NCBI GenBank assembly: GCA_013400115.1
Contig: VXBP01005054.1
Span: 620,001-684,000, forward strand
Direction: 5' to 3'
Source of the DNA: Rhinopomastus cyanomelas
Lineage: Eukaryota; Chordata; Aves; Bucerotiformes; Rhinopomastidae
DNA: 64,000 bases
In this document: piece after piece, positions 49,301 to 59,501 of the stretch
Numbering within the stretch: position 1 is the stretch's first letter
Layout of the letters: every line of letters starts with the position of its first letter
Notes under the pieces: model-generated
The model's input: the letters and a program-made list of their open reading frames with translations, nothing else
Databases searched by the model: none
Told to the model about the DNA's origin: nothing
Position numbers and translations under genes: made by a program

Positions 49301-50997
49301 CTTTAAATTAATCACTTGGCATTCTCTGTCTTTTAATGAGGCAAGATTTTGCCACAGAGGTAAAAAGCAAAAATCTAGATTGCAAAGAAAAAAAAGCCGA
49401 TGAGTTTGGTGCCTGTCTGTCCTGTTCTGCTCCCCTGCCAGTGAATCTTCATGTGTTTATCTACACAAAAAGCAGGAAGCAACCTGTGATATTTAGTAAT
49501 ATGCTTAGAACAAAATATGAGATTCTGAAAAGCTTTAACTGCTTGGGCAGCGTTTTCCACTGTCAAATTTGCAATTACTTATGACATAACTATTCAGAAG
49601 CCATTCCTTCCCCCAGTGTAGATTTCTGTTTTAGTGGCCTGTAGCACTCCTTGACTGCTTCACTACTTTTTCTGCAGGAAAATATGTTCAGTGTAACATT
49701 AGAGAAGCAAACCAGTAAATGGTACTTGAAAGCAAAAAGGTTTTTTCTTAAAGAGAAGTAATTACACTACTCTGCAATTAAGAGTCACAACTGATGAAAA
49801 GTCAGAATCAACAGGACTCATTCTGCTAATGTAAAGGTTCCTTTGAATAACTAATAGCATGTTTGGAAAACCAATATGCAAGACCAGAGTGACTTTGAAT
49901 AGACTGGTAAAAATCCAGAATTGCATTATGAAAATGATTGTTTTCTTTCTATTATTATGGATTATTATGGCACCTCAGATTTTGGGCCTGTATTATGCAG
50001 ATTATGCAGACCATATCCATATAATGGAAATACAATTGTATTGTTTAGAATCACAGTTGAAAAAGCACCCTCTTCTTGGTCAGTTACCAGGTGCAATTAG
50101 TGACAAAGATAAGGAAAACTGCTAGAACTGGAGCAATAAAACAAGACTCACTTGTTATATAGTTTCCTGACTAATGCTTTCCCAGGCTGCAGTAAACCTG
50201 CTTACAGCATTCAAAAACATTTTCAACATTACAGAATGAAGACCAGTGCAAGTGAGTATCCCAGAGAGCAGTAAGTTACTAAAGTCCAAGTCTGAGTATA
50301 CAGAGCCAGTATCAGATGGGACTTGTATTCTAACTAATGTCTCTGACATAAATTAGATTTCAGGAGGTAGTTTGCTACTGTCTCTTTGCTATTAGCAGTT
50401 TCTTGCTTTTCCTATTGTACTCTCAGCAAGACTGTTAACATAAACCAGTCAGTTTTACATACAGATGGAAAAGAATTTGCTTTGTAAGAGTACAGTGTGG
50501 GTAGATGGTATGCGTTGCTGGTTTAGTCACAGGCGTGGTCAGATCCTTTGTTTAAAGCTCCCCACAGTCTTCAGGATGTAAGTAGGAGTATTCTGCCGTA
50601 CATGAAAACCTTAAACATCTCCTGTGACATCTCTTACAATGAGCCTCTGATATTATTGGTTTCTAAGAAAAGAATTTTAGATTGATGTTTAGGTTAAATG
50701 AACATGGGTGTGTCAAAACATATAATGTTAAGTTCACAGTGCATTGTGGAAGAATGGTGGTGTCCACCATGACTTGGAAGGTGCAGAACAGTGAAGATAA
50801 TAGTAATAGCTTATGGCTCTGTATTGATAGTGTTTTGCATGTTGTGCCTTTAGCTTTCTCACATGAGTTTGTGAAATCAAGAGATTACATTTCTTCAATT
50901 GGTTGATGTTTCTCTTCTGAGGCAAATAACAATCATAGATGTCTTCCAATATCAGACACGCATTGCCGTGTGTGGATAACAGATTTGTGAGAGGGAT
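31353..50997. other. 19.6 kb of unique AT-rich DNA
   Basis: No interspersed repeat, CpG island or supportable exon recognised. Candidate open frames (for example 35682-36014, 40429-40695, 42972-43331 and 47706-48104) lack domain features and were not accepted. Small local duplications include GCCTAAGTGTGGCTTTT near 37032-37048 and again near 37293-37309, and AGGAGTCTAC twice 19 bp apart at 34304 and 34323. Likely intron or intergenic. Confidence 0.45.
41137..41224. repeat. Minisatellite: 22-bp unit, four perfect copies
   Basis: The unit begins TGCCACTGAGCAGG and ends CATCGCAG. It is repeated head to tail four times with no mismatch (41137-41158, 41159-41180, 41181-41202, 41203-41224), and TGCC starts a fifth. 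There are no spacers, so this is not a CRISPR-type array. Each unit carries one CpG. Perfect identity suggests recent expansion and probable length polymorphism. Confidence 0.97.
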
Positions 50998-51795
50998 ATC
51001 ACAGAACATGAGGGATTAGAAGGGGCTTCGAAAGATTATCTAGTCCAACCCCCCTGCCACAGCAGAATCACCTAGACCAAGTTGCACAGGAACATGTCCA
51101 GGCGGCTTTTAAACACCTCCAGAGAAGGAGACTCCACAACACCCCTGGACAGCCTGTTCCAGTGCTCTGTCATCCTCACTGTGAAGAAGTTCCTTCTGGT
51201 ATTTATATGGAACCTCCTGTGTTCCTGCTTACACCCACTGCCCCTTGTCCTATCACTAGATGACACTGAGAAGAGCCTGGCTCCATCTTCCTGACACCCA
51301 CCCTGCACGCATTTATAGACATTAATGAGGTCACCCCTCAGTCTCCTCCAAGCTAAAGAGACCCACCTCCCTCAGCCTTTCCTGGAGACAGCATCAGGGA
51401 TAAATTGTTCCATCATCTTTCCTGGGACGGAGGTGAGGCTGACCAGTCTATAGTTACCTGGGTCCTCCTTCTTACCGTTTTTGAAGACTGGAGTCACATT
51501 TGCTATCCTCCAGTCCCCAGGCATCTCTGCTGATCCCCATGACTTAGAAAAGATGGTGGAGAGTAGCCTAGCAATGACTTCCTCTGTCTCCCTTAGCACA
51601 CGTGGGTGCATCCCATCAGGGCCCATGGATTTGTGTCCATCCAGTTTGCTCAACTGATCCCTAACCCAGTCCTCATCAACCAAGGCAGGCTCCTCTCTTG
51701 TCTCAACTTCCTCTGGAGCCTCAGTTGTCTTGGGCTTGATATCAGGACAGCCCACAGAAGTATAGACAGAGGCAAAGTTGTTCTTTTCCACCTCC
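50998..51795 (-). mobile_element. CR1 LINE, internally deleted copy
   Basis: Reading leftward (the sense direction), the copy starts with the ORF2 linker and RT N-terminus. Landmarks are NNFASVYTS, CPDIKPKTTEAPEEVETR, WVRDQLSKLDGHKSMGPDGMHPRVL and DWRIANVTPVFKNGKKEDPGNYRLVSLTSVPGK. Near 51381 it jumps directly to ERLREVGLFSLE of the C-terminal region and continues to ESPSLEVFKSRLDMFLCNLV and the 3' tail at 50998. About 1 kb encoding the RT palm and thumb is absent. The N-terminal part is an uninterrupted frame (up to 51869), but its first 25 or so codons beyond about 51795 do not look like CR1. A non-functional fossil. Confidence 0.92.
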
Positions 51796-52172
51796 ATTCT
51801 TCTGATATGAGCAGTTCTGTCCACTGATCGGGGTTTCTTCCCTTTGGTAAGTGCAATACATTTTCTCAAGATTTTTCAACTTAGATAAACCTGGGAGTGT
51901 CTACTTGTGTTTTTTTATCAAGTTACTTTTACTCTCTTATGTGCTCGAGGGTTCACTGTGTATGTTTTCAGCCTCTGACATTGAGCAACAAGTCAAACCA
52001 TGACTCTTGGTACGAACACTGGCTTTCTGCTAAATTGGAGTATCCAGTAGGTCTTTTCATAGTGTGATTTCTTAGGAACATAGCAAACAGAGCATCAAGG
52101 TGCCCAAGCTACCCTCATGAATATCAATGAAACAGAAACAGAGCCCATTAGTGTGCCTAGAGTGCCTTCCTC
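51796..52172. other. Unique sequence between two CR1 copies
   Basis: No repeat or coding signal recognised. The left part may be strongly diverged CR1 sequence continuing the adjacent element. Confidence 0.4.
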
Positions 52173-52381
52173 AATATGAGAAGGAACTTCTTCACAGTGA
52201 GGGTGACAGACCACTGGAACAGGCTGCCCAGGGTGGTTGTGGAGTCTCCTTCGCTGGAGATGTGTAAGACCTGCCTGGATGTGTTCCTGTGCAACTTGGT
52301 CTAGGTGATCCTGCTGTGTCAGGGGGATTGGACTGGATGATCTTTCGAGGTCCCATCCAATCCCTAATGATTCTATGATTC
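52173..52381 (+). mobile_element. CR1 LINE 3' end
   Basis: Plus-strand terminal segment: MRRNFFTVRVTDHWNRLPRVVVESPSLEMCKTCLDVFLCNLV in frame, then the 3' UTR with 'GGATTGGACTGGATGATCTT' and 'CCATCCAATCCCTAATGATT', ending in CTATGATT. Little diverged, so relatively young. Confidence 0.93.
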
Positions 52382-54243
52382 CTAGTCACGGTGAAGCTGT
52401 ACCTCTTGTATTTATGAGTAAGGTGCTTAATAATTTATGCTAAAATATCTTGGCAGAACTAGTACCAATGTTTTCACCATGGTGTAGAGCATGGTCAGGA
52501 ATGCATTAATGGCTGACATTATCTTCTGTAGTAACGGGCAGATTTTTGCCTGCTGCGCCTAAACCATGAGCCTGCAGAGGGAGAGGGGAAGTATCAATGC
52601 TCTTGATACATTTAGGGGACTTACTCCAGTCATGCATTTTTAGCCCAATGTACCAGTTACCTAAAACCCCCATCAATCACCTCCCCAACCAAATCTTCAT
52701 AGTGAGAGTGGATATATGACTATATTATTATTTTTAAAGTTACTAACTGTTGATACATTATGGTTCGATTGAAGCTACAATTTGGCTGAACAAAGGTAAG
52801 TATTTTCTTTTCTACTTGGCTACTTAGCACACAAACTCAGAGTGATTTGGCAAAGCTGAAAAATTTATGTCCTTACGAGGAAATAAAACTAAACAGCTCA
52901 TTTAGCAGGGTGGCAAGAGGGAAGTTTTACTTGGCAATCTCCTTAAGGGACAAGGTTGGGGAAATACCCTGCCACTGTTAGCGTGACGTGAGATCTCGTG
53001 TCTGAAGACTTGCAGAGAGGTATCTCATGTGATGACTAACCTTCCTTGTGTTTTCTGTTTGTCCACTACCAGAACCATAATGTCTGGGGAGAGCTGATAT
53101 CCTTAGATCGAGGCCGTATTGTGCTAGTTTGTTCCATATAAGCCTAAAGACTGAGCCAGCTAGGAATGGTAGTGAAGCTAAGCTAGTAGTGTCTTGTTCC
53201 TGATGAACTGAGAACAGTATGACTTGTCAGGTATTTTGCCCTATGGCTTTGTGCATCCTTGAGCTGTAAGAGAATGATTGTACTTTCGTCTAAAGAGAAG
53301 GATGTACAATGAAGCCATGTTTGCAATTTAAATGGAGGCAATAAAGTTCGGGAACTTACCTTATGAATGTCTGGATTAAAGGCAGAGTCAGGTTAGAGAT
53401 TTGGGCTCATGGTATGAAAACATTTTAGGTGACCTCCTATCTGAAGGTAAATAGGCTGTTTCCCTTATTTGTAGTTCACAGTGATTTGCTGGGCAAAGTT
53501 CTGCTTCCCATACTTCTGATGAGTGTTCAAATTGGATTTCAGCTTTTTGCACTTGACAGGAAAGTTGAACTATTGAAGAATAATGTGGGAGTTTTTGAAA
53601 CTGAATAGGTAAACATATGCTGGGCCTCTTGTTATATAAGAGATGCCTTGCTTGTCACTAAGGAATAAGAAGAACCTGAAAAATGTATTTCACTTAGCCC
53701 TAACTGTCATGAATGCTAGAGGAGGTCCCATAAAGCAAGATGAAAGTATTTTATTTTATTAGTTTGTCAAACTAATCACTGTCTTCCTCAAAGGGGTTAT
53801 TTCAGTGAAGCATGAAAATCAGCTCTTGGAGGAGATGGGAATCAATGATGTGAAGAGATACCTAACTCGTAACTTATTCTGTTCTACAGTTAATTGTGCA
53901 CAATATTATATAATGCTGTGCAAATGTCATTCAAAGGCAGTGCATGATGACTCACAAATTCTGTATTCTCAACCCTTATAAAGTGTTCCATTAAGTGATT
54001 CTTCTCCTCCTAGGTGCTTAAAATTACTTAAAGTAGCAAAATTTCATCATTTTCTGTCAGATATCCACCTGGATAAGTAGGAGACATTCTGCCTGATTCC
54101 ATCTACTTAAAAAATGAGCTCTTCAGGTTACTCAAATGAGAAAAGTAAAGAGAAAATGAAATGTTTCAGAGGAATGTCTTGCAATCAGTCTGCTTTCAGA
54201 ACCCAAATTCCTCTAATGTGTATTTCAGAAACGCTTGTTGAGT
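52382..54243. other. Unique AT-rich DNA
   Basis: No gene, CpG cluster or repeat recognised. Confidence 0.45.
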
Positions 54244-54370
54244 CAGCCTCACATATACAGGTTCTTGTTCTCATTGGGATATTAACTACCTTGGTATTTG
54301 CTGGAAGACCTACTCAGCCAGCCATCCACAGTCCGGGAGGTTCCTCCAGTGCATTGGTGACAATTTCCTG

Positions 54371-55268
54371 ATGCAAATGGTGGAAGAGCCCACTAGGAGA
54401 GGAGCACTGCTGGATCTTGTACTCACTGAAAAGGAGGGTCTGGTCGAAGTACTGAAGGTTGAGGGCAGCCCGGGGTGCAGTGACCAGGAGACTGTGGGAT
54501 TCAGAGTCTTATCTGGCAGGAATCAAATACCTAGCAGAATCACAATCCTGGACTTCAGGAGGGCCAACTTTGGCCTTTTCAAGCAATTGCTAGGGGAAAT
54601 CCCATGGGACAGGGTACTGGCAGGTAAAGGGGCCCAAGAGAGCTTGAAAGACCACTTCTTTGAAGCACAACACAGGAGCACTCCAACAGGTAGAAAATCA
54701 AGGAAGGGAGTAGGAAACCTGCGTGGTTAAACAGGGTACAATTGCTGGTCAGCCTCACCTCTGTCCCAGGAAAGGTGGTGGAACAATCTGTCCTAGACGC
54801 TGTGTCCACACACATCAAGGACAGGAGGGTTGTTAGAGACAGTCAGCAGGGCTTCACCAAGGAGAAGTCATGCTTGACCAACCTGATAGCCTTTTATGAG
54901 GGTATAACTAGGCGGGTAGATGATGGTAGAGTGGCGCATGTGGTCTATCTTGACTGCGGCAGAGTGGACTGGATGATCGAGTAGTGAGGTGGATGGTGAA
55001 CTGGCTGCAGGACAGAAGCCAGAGAGTAGTGGTCAATGGGACAGAGTCTAGTTGCAGGCCTGTATCTAGTGGAGTCCCCCAAGGGTTGGTACTGGAACCA
55101 GTTGTGTTTGATCTATTCATTAATGACTTGGATGAGAGATTAGGGTGCACTGTCAGCAAATCTGCTGATGACACAAAGCTGACAAAGATGACACCGACAC
55201 CCCTGCAGACTGTGCTGCCATTCAGCAAGACCTGGACAGGCTGGAGAGCTGGGCAGGGAGAGATTTAA
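54371..55268 (+). pseudogene. CR1 ORF2 remnant: endonuclease end, linker and RT pieces
   Basis: Three successive open segments encode parts of the CR1 ORF2 polyprotein (APE-type endonuclease plus reverse transcriptase, used for target-primed reverse transcription). 54371-54727 gives the end of the endonuclease domain and linker (PTRRGALLDLVLTEKEGL, ITILDFRRANFGLFKQLLG). 54742-54981 gives RT motifs from VSLTSVPGK to HVVYLDCG, where the normal motif A context after YLD is lost by deletion. 54984-55265 gives WLQDRSQRVVVNG, SGVPQG and the SADDTKL box, where the usual FADD has its first residue changed while both Asp remain. The frame is broken between segments, so no functional enzyme can be made. 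Confidence 0.92.
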
Positions 55269-55297
55269 TTAAATATAACAAGGCTAAGTGTAGAGTC

Positions 55298-55975
55298 TTG
55301 CATCTGGGCAAGAACAACCCCAGGTACCAATATAGTTTGGGGACTGACCTGTTGGAGAGCAGTGTAGGAGAAAGGGACCTGGGGGCACTGGTGGACAGCA
55401 GGATGGCCATGAGCCATTGCCATGAGCAATGTGCTCTTGTGGCCAAGAGGGCCAACAGCATCTTGGGATGGATCAGAAAGGGGGTGGTTAGCAGATCAAG
55501 AGAGGTCCTTCTCCCCCTCTACTCTGCACTGGTGAGACCATATTTGGAGTATTGTGTCCATTTCTGGGCCCCTCAGTTCAAGAAGGACTTGGAGCTGCTG
55601 GAAGGAGTCCAACTTAGAGCAACAAGGATGATGAACAAAGTGGAAGTCTTCCCTTATGAGGAAAGGCTGAGGGAGCTGGGTCTCTTTAGCTTGGAGAAGA
55701 GGAGGCTGAGGGGTGACCTCATTAATGTCTATAAATATGTGAAGGTTGGGTGTCAGGAGGATGGAGCCAGGCTCTTCTCAATGTCATCTGATGAGAGGAC
55801 AACAGGCAATGGGTGTAAGCAGGAACATAGGAGTTTCCATATAAATATCAGAAGGAACTTCTTCACAGTGAGGATGATGGAGCAATGGAACAGGCTTCTC
55901 AGGGAGAGTTTGGAGTCTCCTTCTCTGGAGCAGTTCAAAACCCGCCTGCATATGTTCCTGTGCAGCTTGGTCTAG
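55298..55975 (+). pseudogene. CR1 ORF2 C-terminal region (thumb and tail), open frame
   Basis: A 225-codon uninterrupted frame encodes the CR1 ORF2 region downstream of the RT active site: LHLGKNNPRYQY, SILGWIRKGVVSRSREVL, SALVRPYLEYCVHFWAPQ, EERLRELGLFSLEKRRLRGD and the terminal SPSLEQFKTRLHMFLCSLV. The ATG at 55298 is an internal Met, not a real start, because the upstream RT is out of frame. Direct comparison with the minus-strand partner at 58565-59242 shows four amino-acid differences in 225. The frame is open because the insertion is young, not because it is a gene. Confidence 0.93.
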
Positions 55976-57015
55976 GTGAACCTGCTCTGGCCAGGGGATT
56001 GGACTAGATAATCTTTCAAGGTCCCTTCCAATCCCTAATGTTCTGTGATTCTGTGAGTCCTTCCCCTGTGTGTATTTTACTGTGTTCCCTAAGTTATCAC
56101 TGCTGAATTGAATTATTGATGCCTTTTCATGCACAAACAAGTCATGCTGAGGTCAAAGGAGGTTTAATACCACTCCTTGTGAAGGTCTAACATACAAGGG
56201 GATTATTCTGCATGAGTACTCAGCAGCTGTGAACCATTTTAATGATCAGACCCTTATTTCTACATAATTGTTAAATCAAATAGTGTTTGTCAGCATGTGT
56301 TTATATAGCAAACAAAAGTCTAATTTGCAGACTCTCTACTTCTCTATTATTCAAGCACATTTTTTCTTGGGGGAAGAAACGTGCATATGGAATGACTTTG
56401 TGGTGTAAGATGCCAAGCACTATAACTAGTAGAGGTTTTTTGGGTGCAAGTGCTCACAGCTGCAAAATATTTTTCCATAATGTCACTATGGCTGTGATGC
56501 CCCAGAAGACGCTTGTGTACGTTCACTAGTATTGCATTAATCAACACTATAGAAATGATGCATTAAAGGGCAGTGCACTCTGAAAAGGTGTGAGGCAAAA
56601 TTAACGCTTCGACGTCAAAGGCTGAGACAAAAAGCTGAGACACTGCCATTTTCAAATGTTGCGTATCGCAGAAAAACCCTACTCTTTTGCACTCTTCAGA
56701 AAGCCCAAAAGAAAGGATTTCAGTTCATCCTGACTGAACTAGTATGCAGTCCAGATTTAAAAAGAAAGCCAAAACACAAAAGACAAATCTTTGTTTAAAA
56801 GATTAACATGCAGAGACAGGTGAACTCAATTCACAAAGCCTAGGTAGACTGATCAAAAAAGCTCTGTGGGGGACACTTTGGTTGGAGGGAGGAGAAACTG
56901 GCACAGCAGTAACTCCTGTTTTGTCTTTTGCTGGTGAATGGCCTGTAAATCTCTTCTTTTGCTTTCTGCAGTTTTGCACTGAATTGGAAATTTTACATGC
57001 TCAGGCCCAGATACA

Positions 57016-57051
57016 TCTGTGTTCTGAGAGAGGTCTGTGTTCTGAGAGGGG
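57016..57051. repeat. 18-bp tandem duplication
   Basis: TCTGTGTTCTGAGAGAGG at 57016-57033 is followed directly by TCTGTGTTCTGAGAGGGG, with one mismatch. Confidence 0.9.
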
Positions 57052-57226
57052 GTGCTCAAAGGAGGAAAGGAAGCTTAAGGCAAATTACTCTCACAGCAGA
57101 CCAGGCTGGAAGGGACTCCAAGACCTAGTCTGGTAAGTCTCCATGTATCTCCTTGCTTGGACTGCAACCTCCTACTTGCTTTCATTAAGCTTTCTCTGAT
57201 TTGGAGGAAGCAGGTGGGCCTCTCCT

Positions 57227-57864
57227 ATGCATTATTTTTGCGAAAGGAAGGGAGGGAAGCAAAGGATTGAGAAAACTATAACTAGGCTTCACATAATTTA
57301 CCCTTATATCAGTACGGGGAAAATAATCTTTTGCCACCCCAGGAATAAAGTATTTTGTCCTTGTAATAAAATGGCAGTATGTGGTGTATTTGTAGCACAG
57401 GCAGAGGAGTTCTGTTCAACATCACACTCCCTAGTAAGTGTGGTGTGCTGTGGTAAGTGGTACTGCAGAGCCAGTGTTGTACAGCTTCAGGTCTGGAGCC
57501 ATTCATCTCCTTTACTGGAATCCACACGTTCAGCAATGAGACACTTGTGCTGCAGGCCAGGGGGATTGGAAGAGGACTGTGTATCCATCCTTTCAAAGCA
57601 GTGCAATACTGTTGGGAGGTCCTGCTGCCCTTGGAGCCTCTTCTTCCAGCTGCAGAGGCACAGAGCATGTCTGGATGCACAAATAGCAGCATTTGGCTGT
57701 TTCTTGTGGGTATCCAGGGATGGATCTTGCTTGTTTGTTGTGTGTTGCACAGGCAGCCATTGAGGGGAAGGTTGCTCAGCCAGCACCAGGGTTTTAGAGT
57801 ATTTTTTTTTTCTTATTGCTAAAATTGTTCCTGACTCCAAGCTAAAAGCTTTTTCAGCAGCCAC
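57227..57864. other. Stretch open in four reading frames, identity unknown
   Basis: Plus frames 57227-57763 (178 codons) and 57457-57822 (121), and minus frames 57309-57692 (127) and 57487-57864 (125), are all open. The 178-codon translation is Cys-rich but shows no motif, signal peptide or repeat that I recognise. The GC content is a little above that of the neighbours, which by itself lowers stop frequency. It could be a decayed mobile element or chance. Confidence 0.2.
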
Positions 57865-57992
57865 AGAAATCCACGGTCTTTAGCTCGCAGCCTAGTCTGT
57901 CATTTCCACTGTTCTGTGAGGCATCAGGGAGCTGTAGAGAACTTTGCCTATGATTTTACAGCACAATTGGTTTTCTATCCATTTATATAAAG

Positions 57993-58290
57993 CAGGGGTC
58001 CTCAAACTTTTTAAACGGGGCCGATTCACTGTCCCTCAGACACTGTCAGGGGCCAGGCTGTAGTTTGGAAAAAAATGAACGAGTTCCTGTGCACACTGCA
58101 CATATTTTATTTGTAGCAGTGCACAAAAACCAGGAAAAAGAATGCAATATTTAAAATTAAGAACAACTGTAACCAACAAAAACATCTAATATTTCAATGT
58201 GGACTATGGGCCTGCTTTTGGCTAATGAGATGGTCAATATTAGGTTCCATATTTGTCACTGCTAGTCGTAGCAAGTGATGCAAGTGTCCA
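57993..58290 (+). mobile_element. hAT (Charlie-like) DNA transposon left end
   Basis: It starts with the terminal-inverted-repeat string CAGGGGTCCTCAAACTTTTT typical of Charlie-type hAT elements. It then gives the familiar non-autonomous sequence with 'GGGCCGATTCACTGTCCCTC', 'TGGACTATGGGCCTGCTTTT' and 'GGTTCCATATTTGTCACTGC'. The eight bases before it (57985-57992, ATATAAAG) would be the target-site copy. The matching right end (reading AGTTTGAGGACCCCTG) is not present before the CR1 at 58486, so the element is truncated. The inner boundary near 58290 is approximate. No transposase frame is present. Family assignment is from memory of the end sequence. Confidence 0.75.
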
Positions 58291-58485
58291 TCAGTTAGTC
58301 CTCCCACTGGTGCTGGCTGGTTTGTGCTGCCTGGCTGTCTCTTTTGCTGTAAAGAAAAGTGGAGCTGTTTTACAGTGTGTTGCCACAGACAGTGGCCTCA
58401 GGACAAACTGAAGTATATTTTTCAATTAGAGGATGTTGGAAGCCTCCAACAAGGCATTGCCTGCTGTGGTAACCGGACAGCAACT
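58291..58485. other. Short unidentified stretch between hAT end and CR1
   Basis: No clear features. It may contain diverged inner hAT sequence. Confidence 0.35.
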
Positions 58486-58564
58486 ACAGAATCACAGAAC
58501 ATTAGGGATTGGAAGGGACCTTGAAAGATTATCTAGTCCAATCCCCTGGCCAGAGCAGGTTCAC

Positions 58565-59242
58565 CTAGACCAAGCTGCACAGGAACATATGCAGGCGGGT
58601 TTTGAACTGCTCCAGAGAAGGAGACTCCAAACTCTCCCTGAGAAGCCTGTTCCATTGCTCCATCATCCTCACTGTGAAGAAGTTCCTTCTGATATTTATA
58701 TGGAAACTCCTATGTTCCTGCTTACACTCATTGCCTGTTGTCCTCTCATCAGATGACATTGAGAAGAGCCTGGCTCCATCCTCCTGACACCCAACCTTCA
58801 CATATTTATAGACATTAATGAGGTCACCCCTCAGCCTCCTCTTCTCCAAGCTAAAGAGACCCAGCTCCCTCAGCTTTTCCTCATAAGCGAAGACTTCCAC
58901 TTTGTTCATCATCCTTGTTGCTCTAAGTTGGACTCCTTCCAGCAGCTCCAAGTCCTTCTTGAACTGAGGGGCCCAGAAATGGACACAATACTCCAAATAT
59001 GGTCTCACCAGTGCAGAGTAGAGGGGGAGAAGGACCTCTCTTGATCTGCTAACCACCCCCTTTCTGATCCATCCCAAGATGCTGTTGGCCCTCTTGGCCA
59101 CAAGAGCACAGTGCTCATGGCAATGGCTCATGGCCATCCTGCTGTCCACCAGTGCCCCCAGGTCCCTTTCTCCTACACTGCTCTCCAACAGGTCAGTCCC
59201 CAAACTATATTGGTACCTGGGGTTGTTCTTGCCCAGATGCAA
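58565..59242 (-). pseudogene. CR1 ORF2 C-terminal region, open frame
   Basis: This 225-codon frame is the partner of 55298-55975, with four residue differences: Gln to His, Pro to Ala, Arg to Lys and Gly to Glu. It encodes the same SRSREVLLPLYSALVRPYLEY and SLEKRRLRGDLINVYKY landmarks and ends SLEQFKTRLHMFLCSLV. It is out of frame with the SADDTKL block just upstream (59272 onward), exactly as in the partner. Not a functional gene. Confidence 0.93.
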
Positions 59243-59500
59243 GACTCTACACTTAGCCTTGTTATATTTAATTAAATCTCTCCCTGCCCAGCTCTCCAGC
59301 CTGTCCAGGTCTTGCTGAATGGCAGCACAGTCTGCAGGGGTGTCGGTGTCATCTTTGTCAGCTTTGTGTCATCAGCAGATTTGCTGACAGTGCACCCTAA
59401 TCTCTCATCCAAGTCATTAATGAATAGATCAAACACAACTGGTTCCAGTACCAACCCTTGGGGGACTCCACTAGATACAGGCCTGCAACTAGACTCTGTC

Positions 59501-59501
59501 N
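59501..59501. other. Single undetermined base at a CR1 junction
   Basis: The only N in the window. On the minus strand the ORF2 linker ends in EEVETR just before it. The sequence just after it encodes TESSCRPVSSGVPQG, which in intact CR1 lies about 215 codons further on. The N therefore marks a join inside a high-copy repeat, most likely an assembly or consensus artefact, or a real deletion with an uncalled base. Confidence 0.9.

Larger units (their letters stand above)
54244..56057 (+). mobile_element. Young CR1 LINE copy, 5'-truncated, two internal deletions
   Basis: It begins inside the ORF2 endonuclease domain ('GATATTAACTACC', DINYPGICW in frame) and ends in ATTCTGTGATTCTGTG at about 56057. 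Compared with the minus-strand copy at 58.5-61.6 kb, sequence is lost near 54735 (linker straight to VSLTSVPGK) and near 54965 (after the YLDC of RT motif A, straight to VNWLQDRSQRVVVNG). The last 1 kb is nearly identical to the minus-strand copy, including the same frame lesions. It forms the left arm of a large inverted repeat. Confidence 0.95.
56058..57992. other. Spacer between the inverted CR1 copies, mostly unique DNA
   Basis: No CR1 sequence and no recognised gene. It includes an 18-bp direct repeat (57016-57051) and a 640-bp stretch (57227-57864) unusually free of stops in four frames. The hAT end begins at its right edge. Confidence 0.45.
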
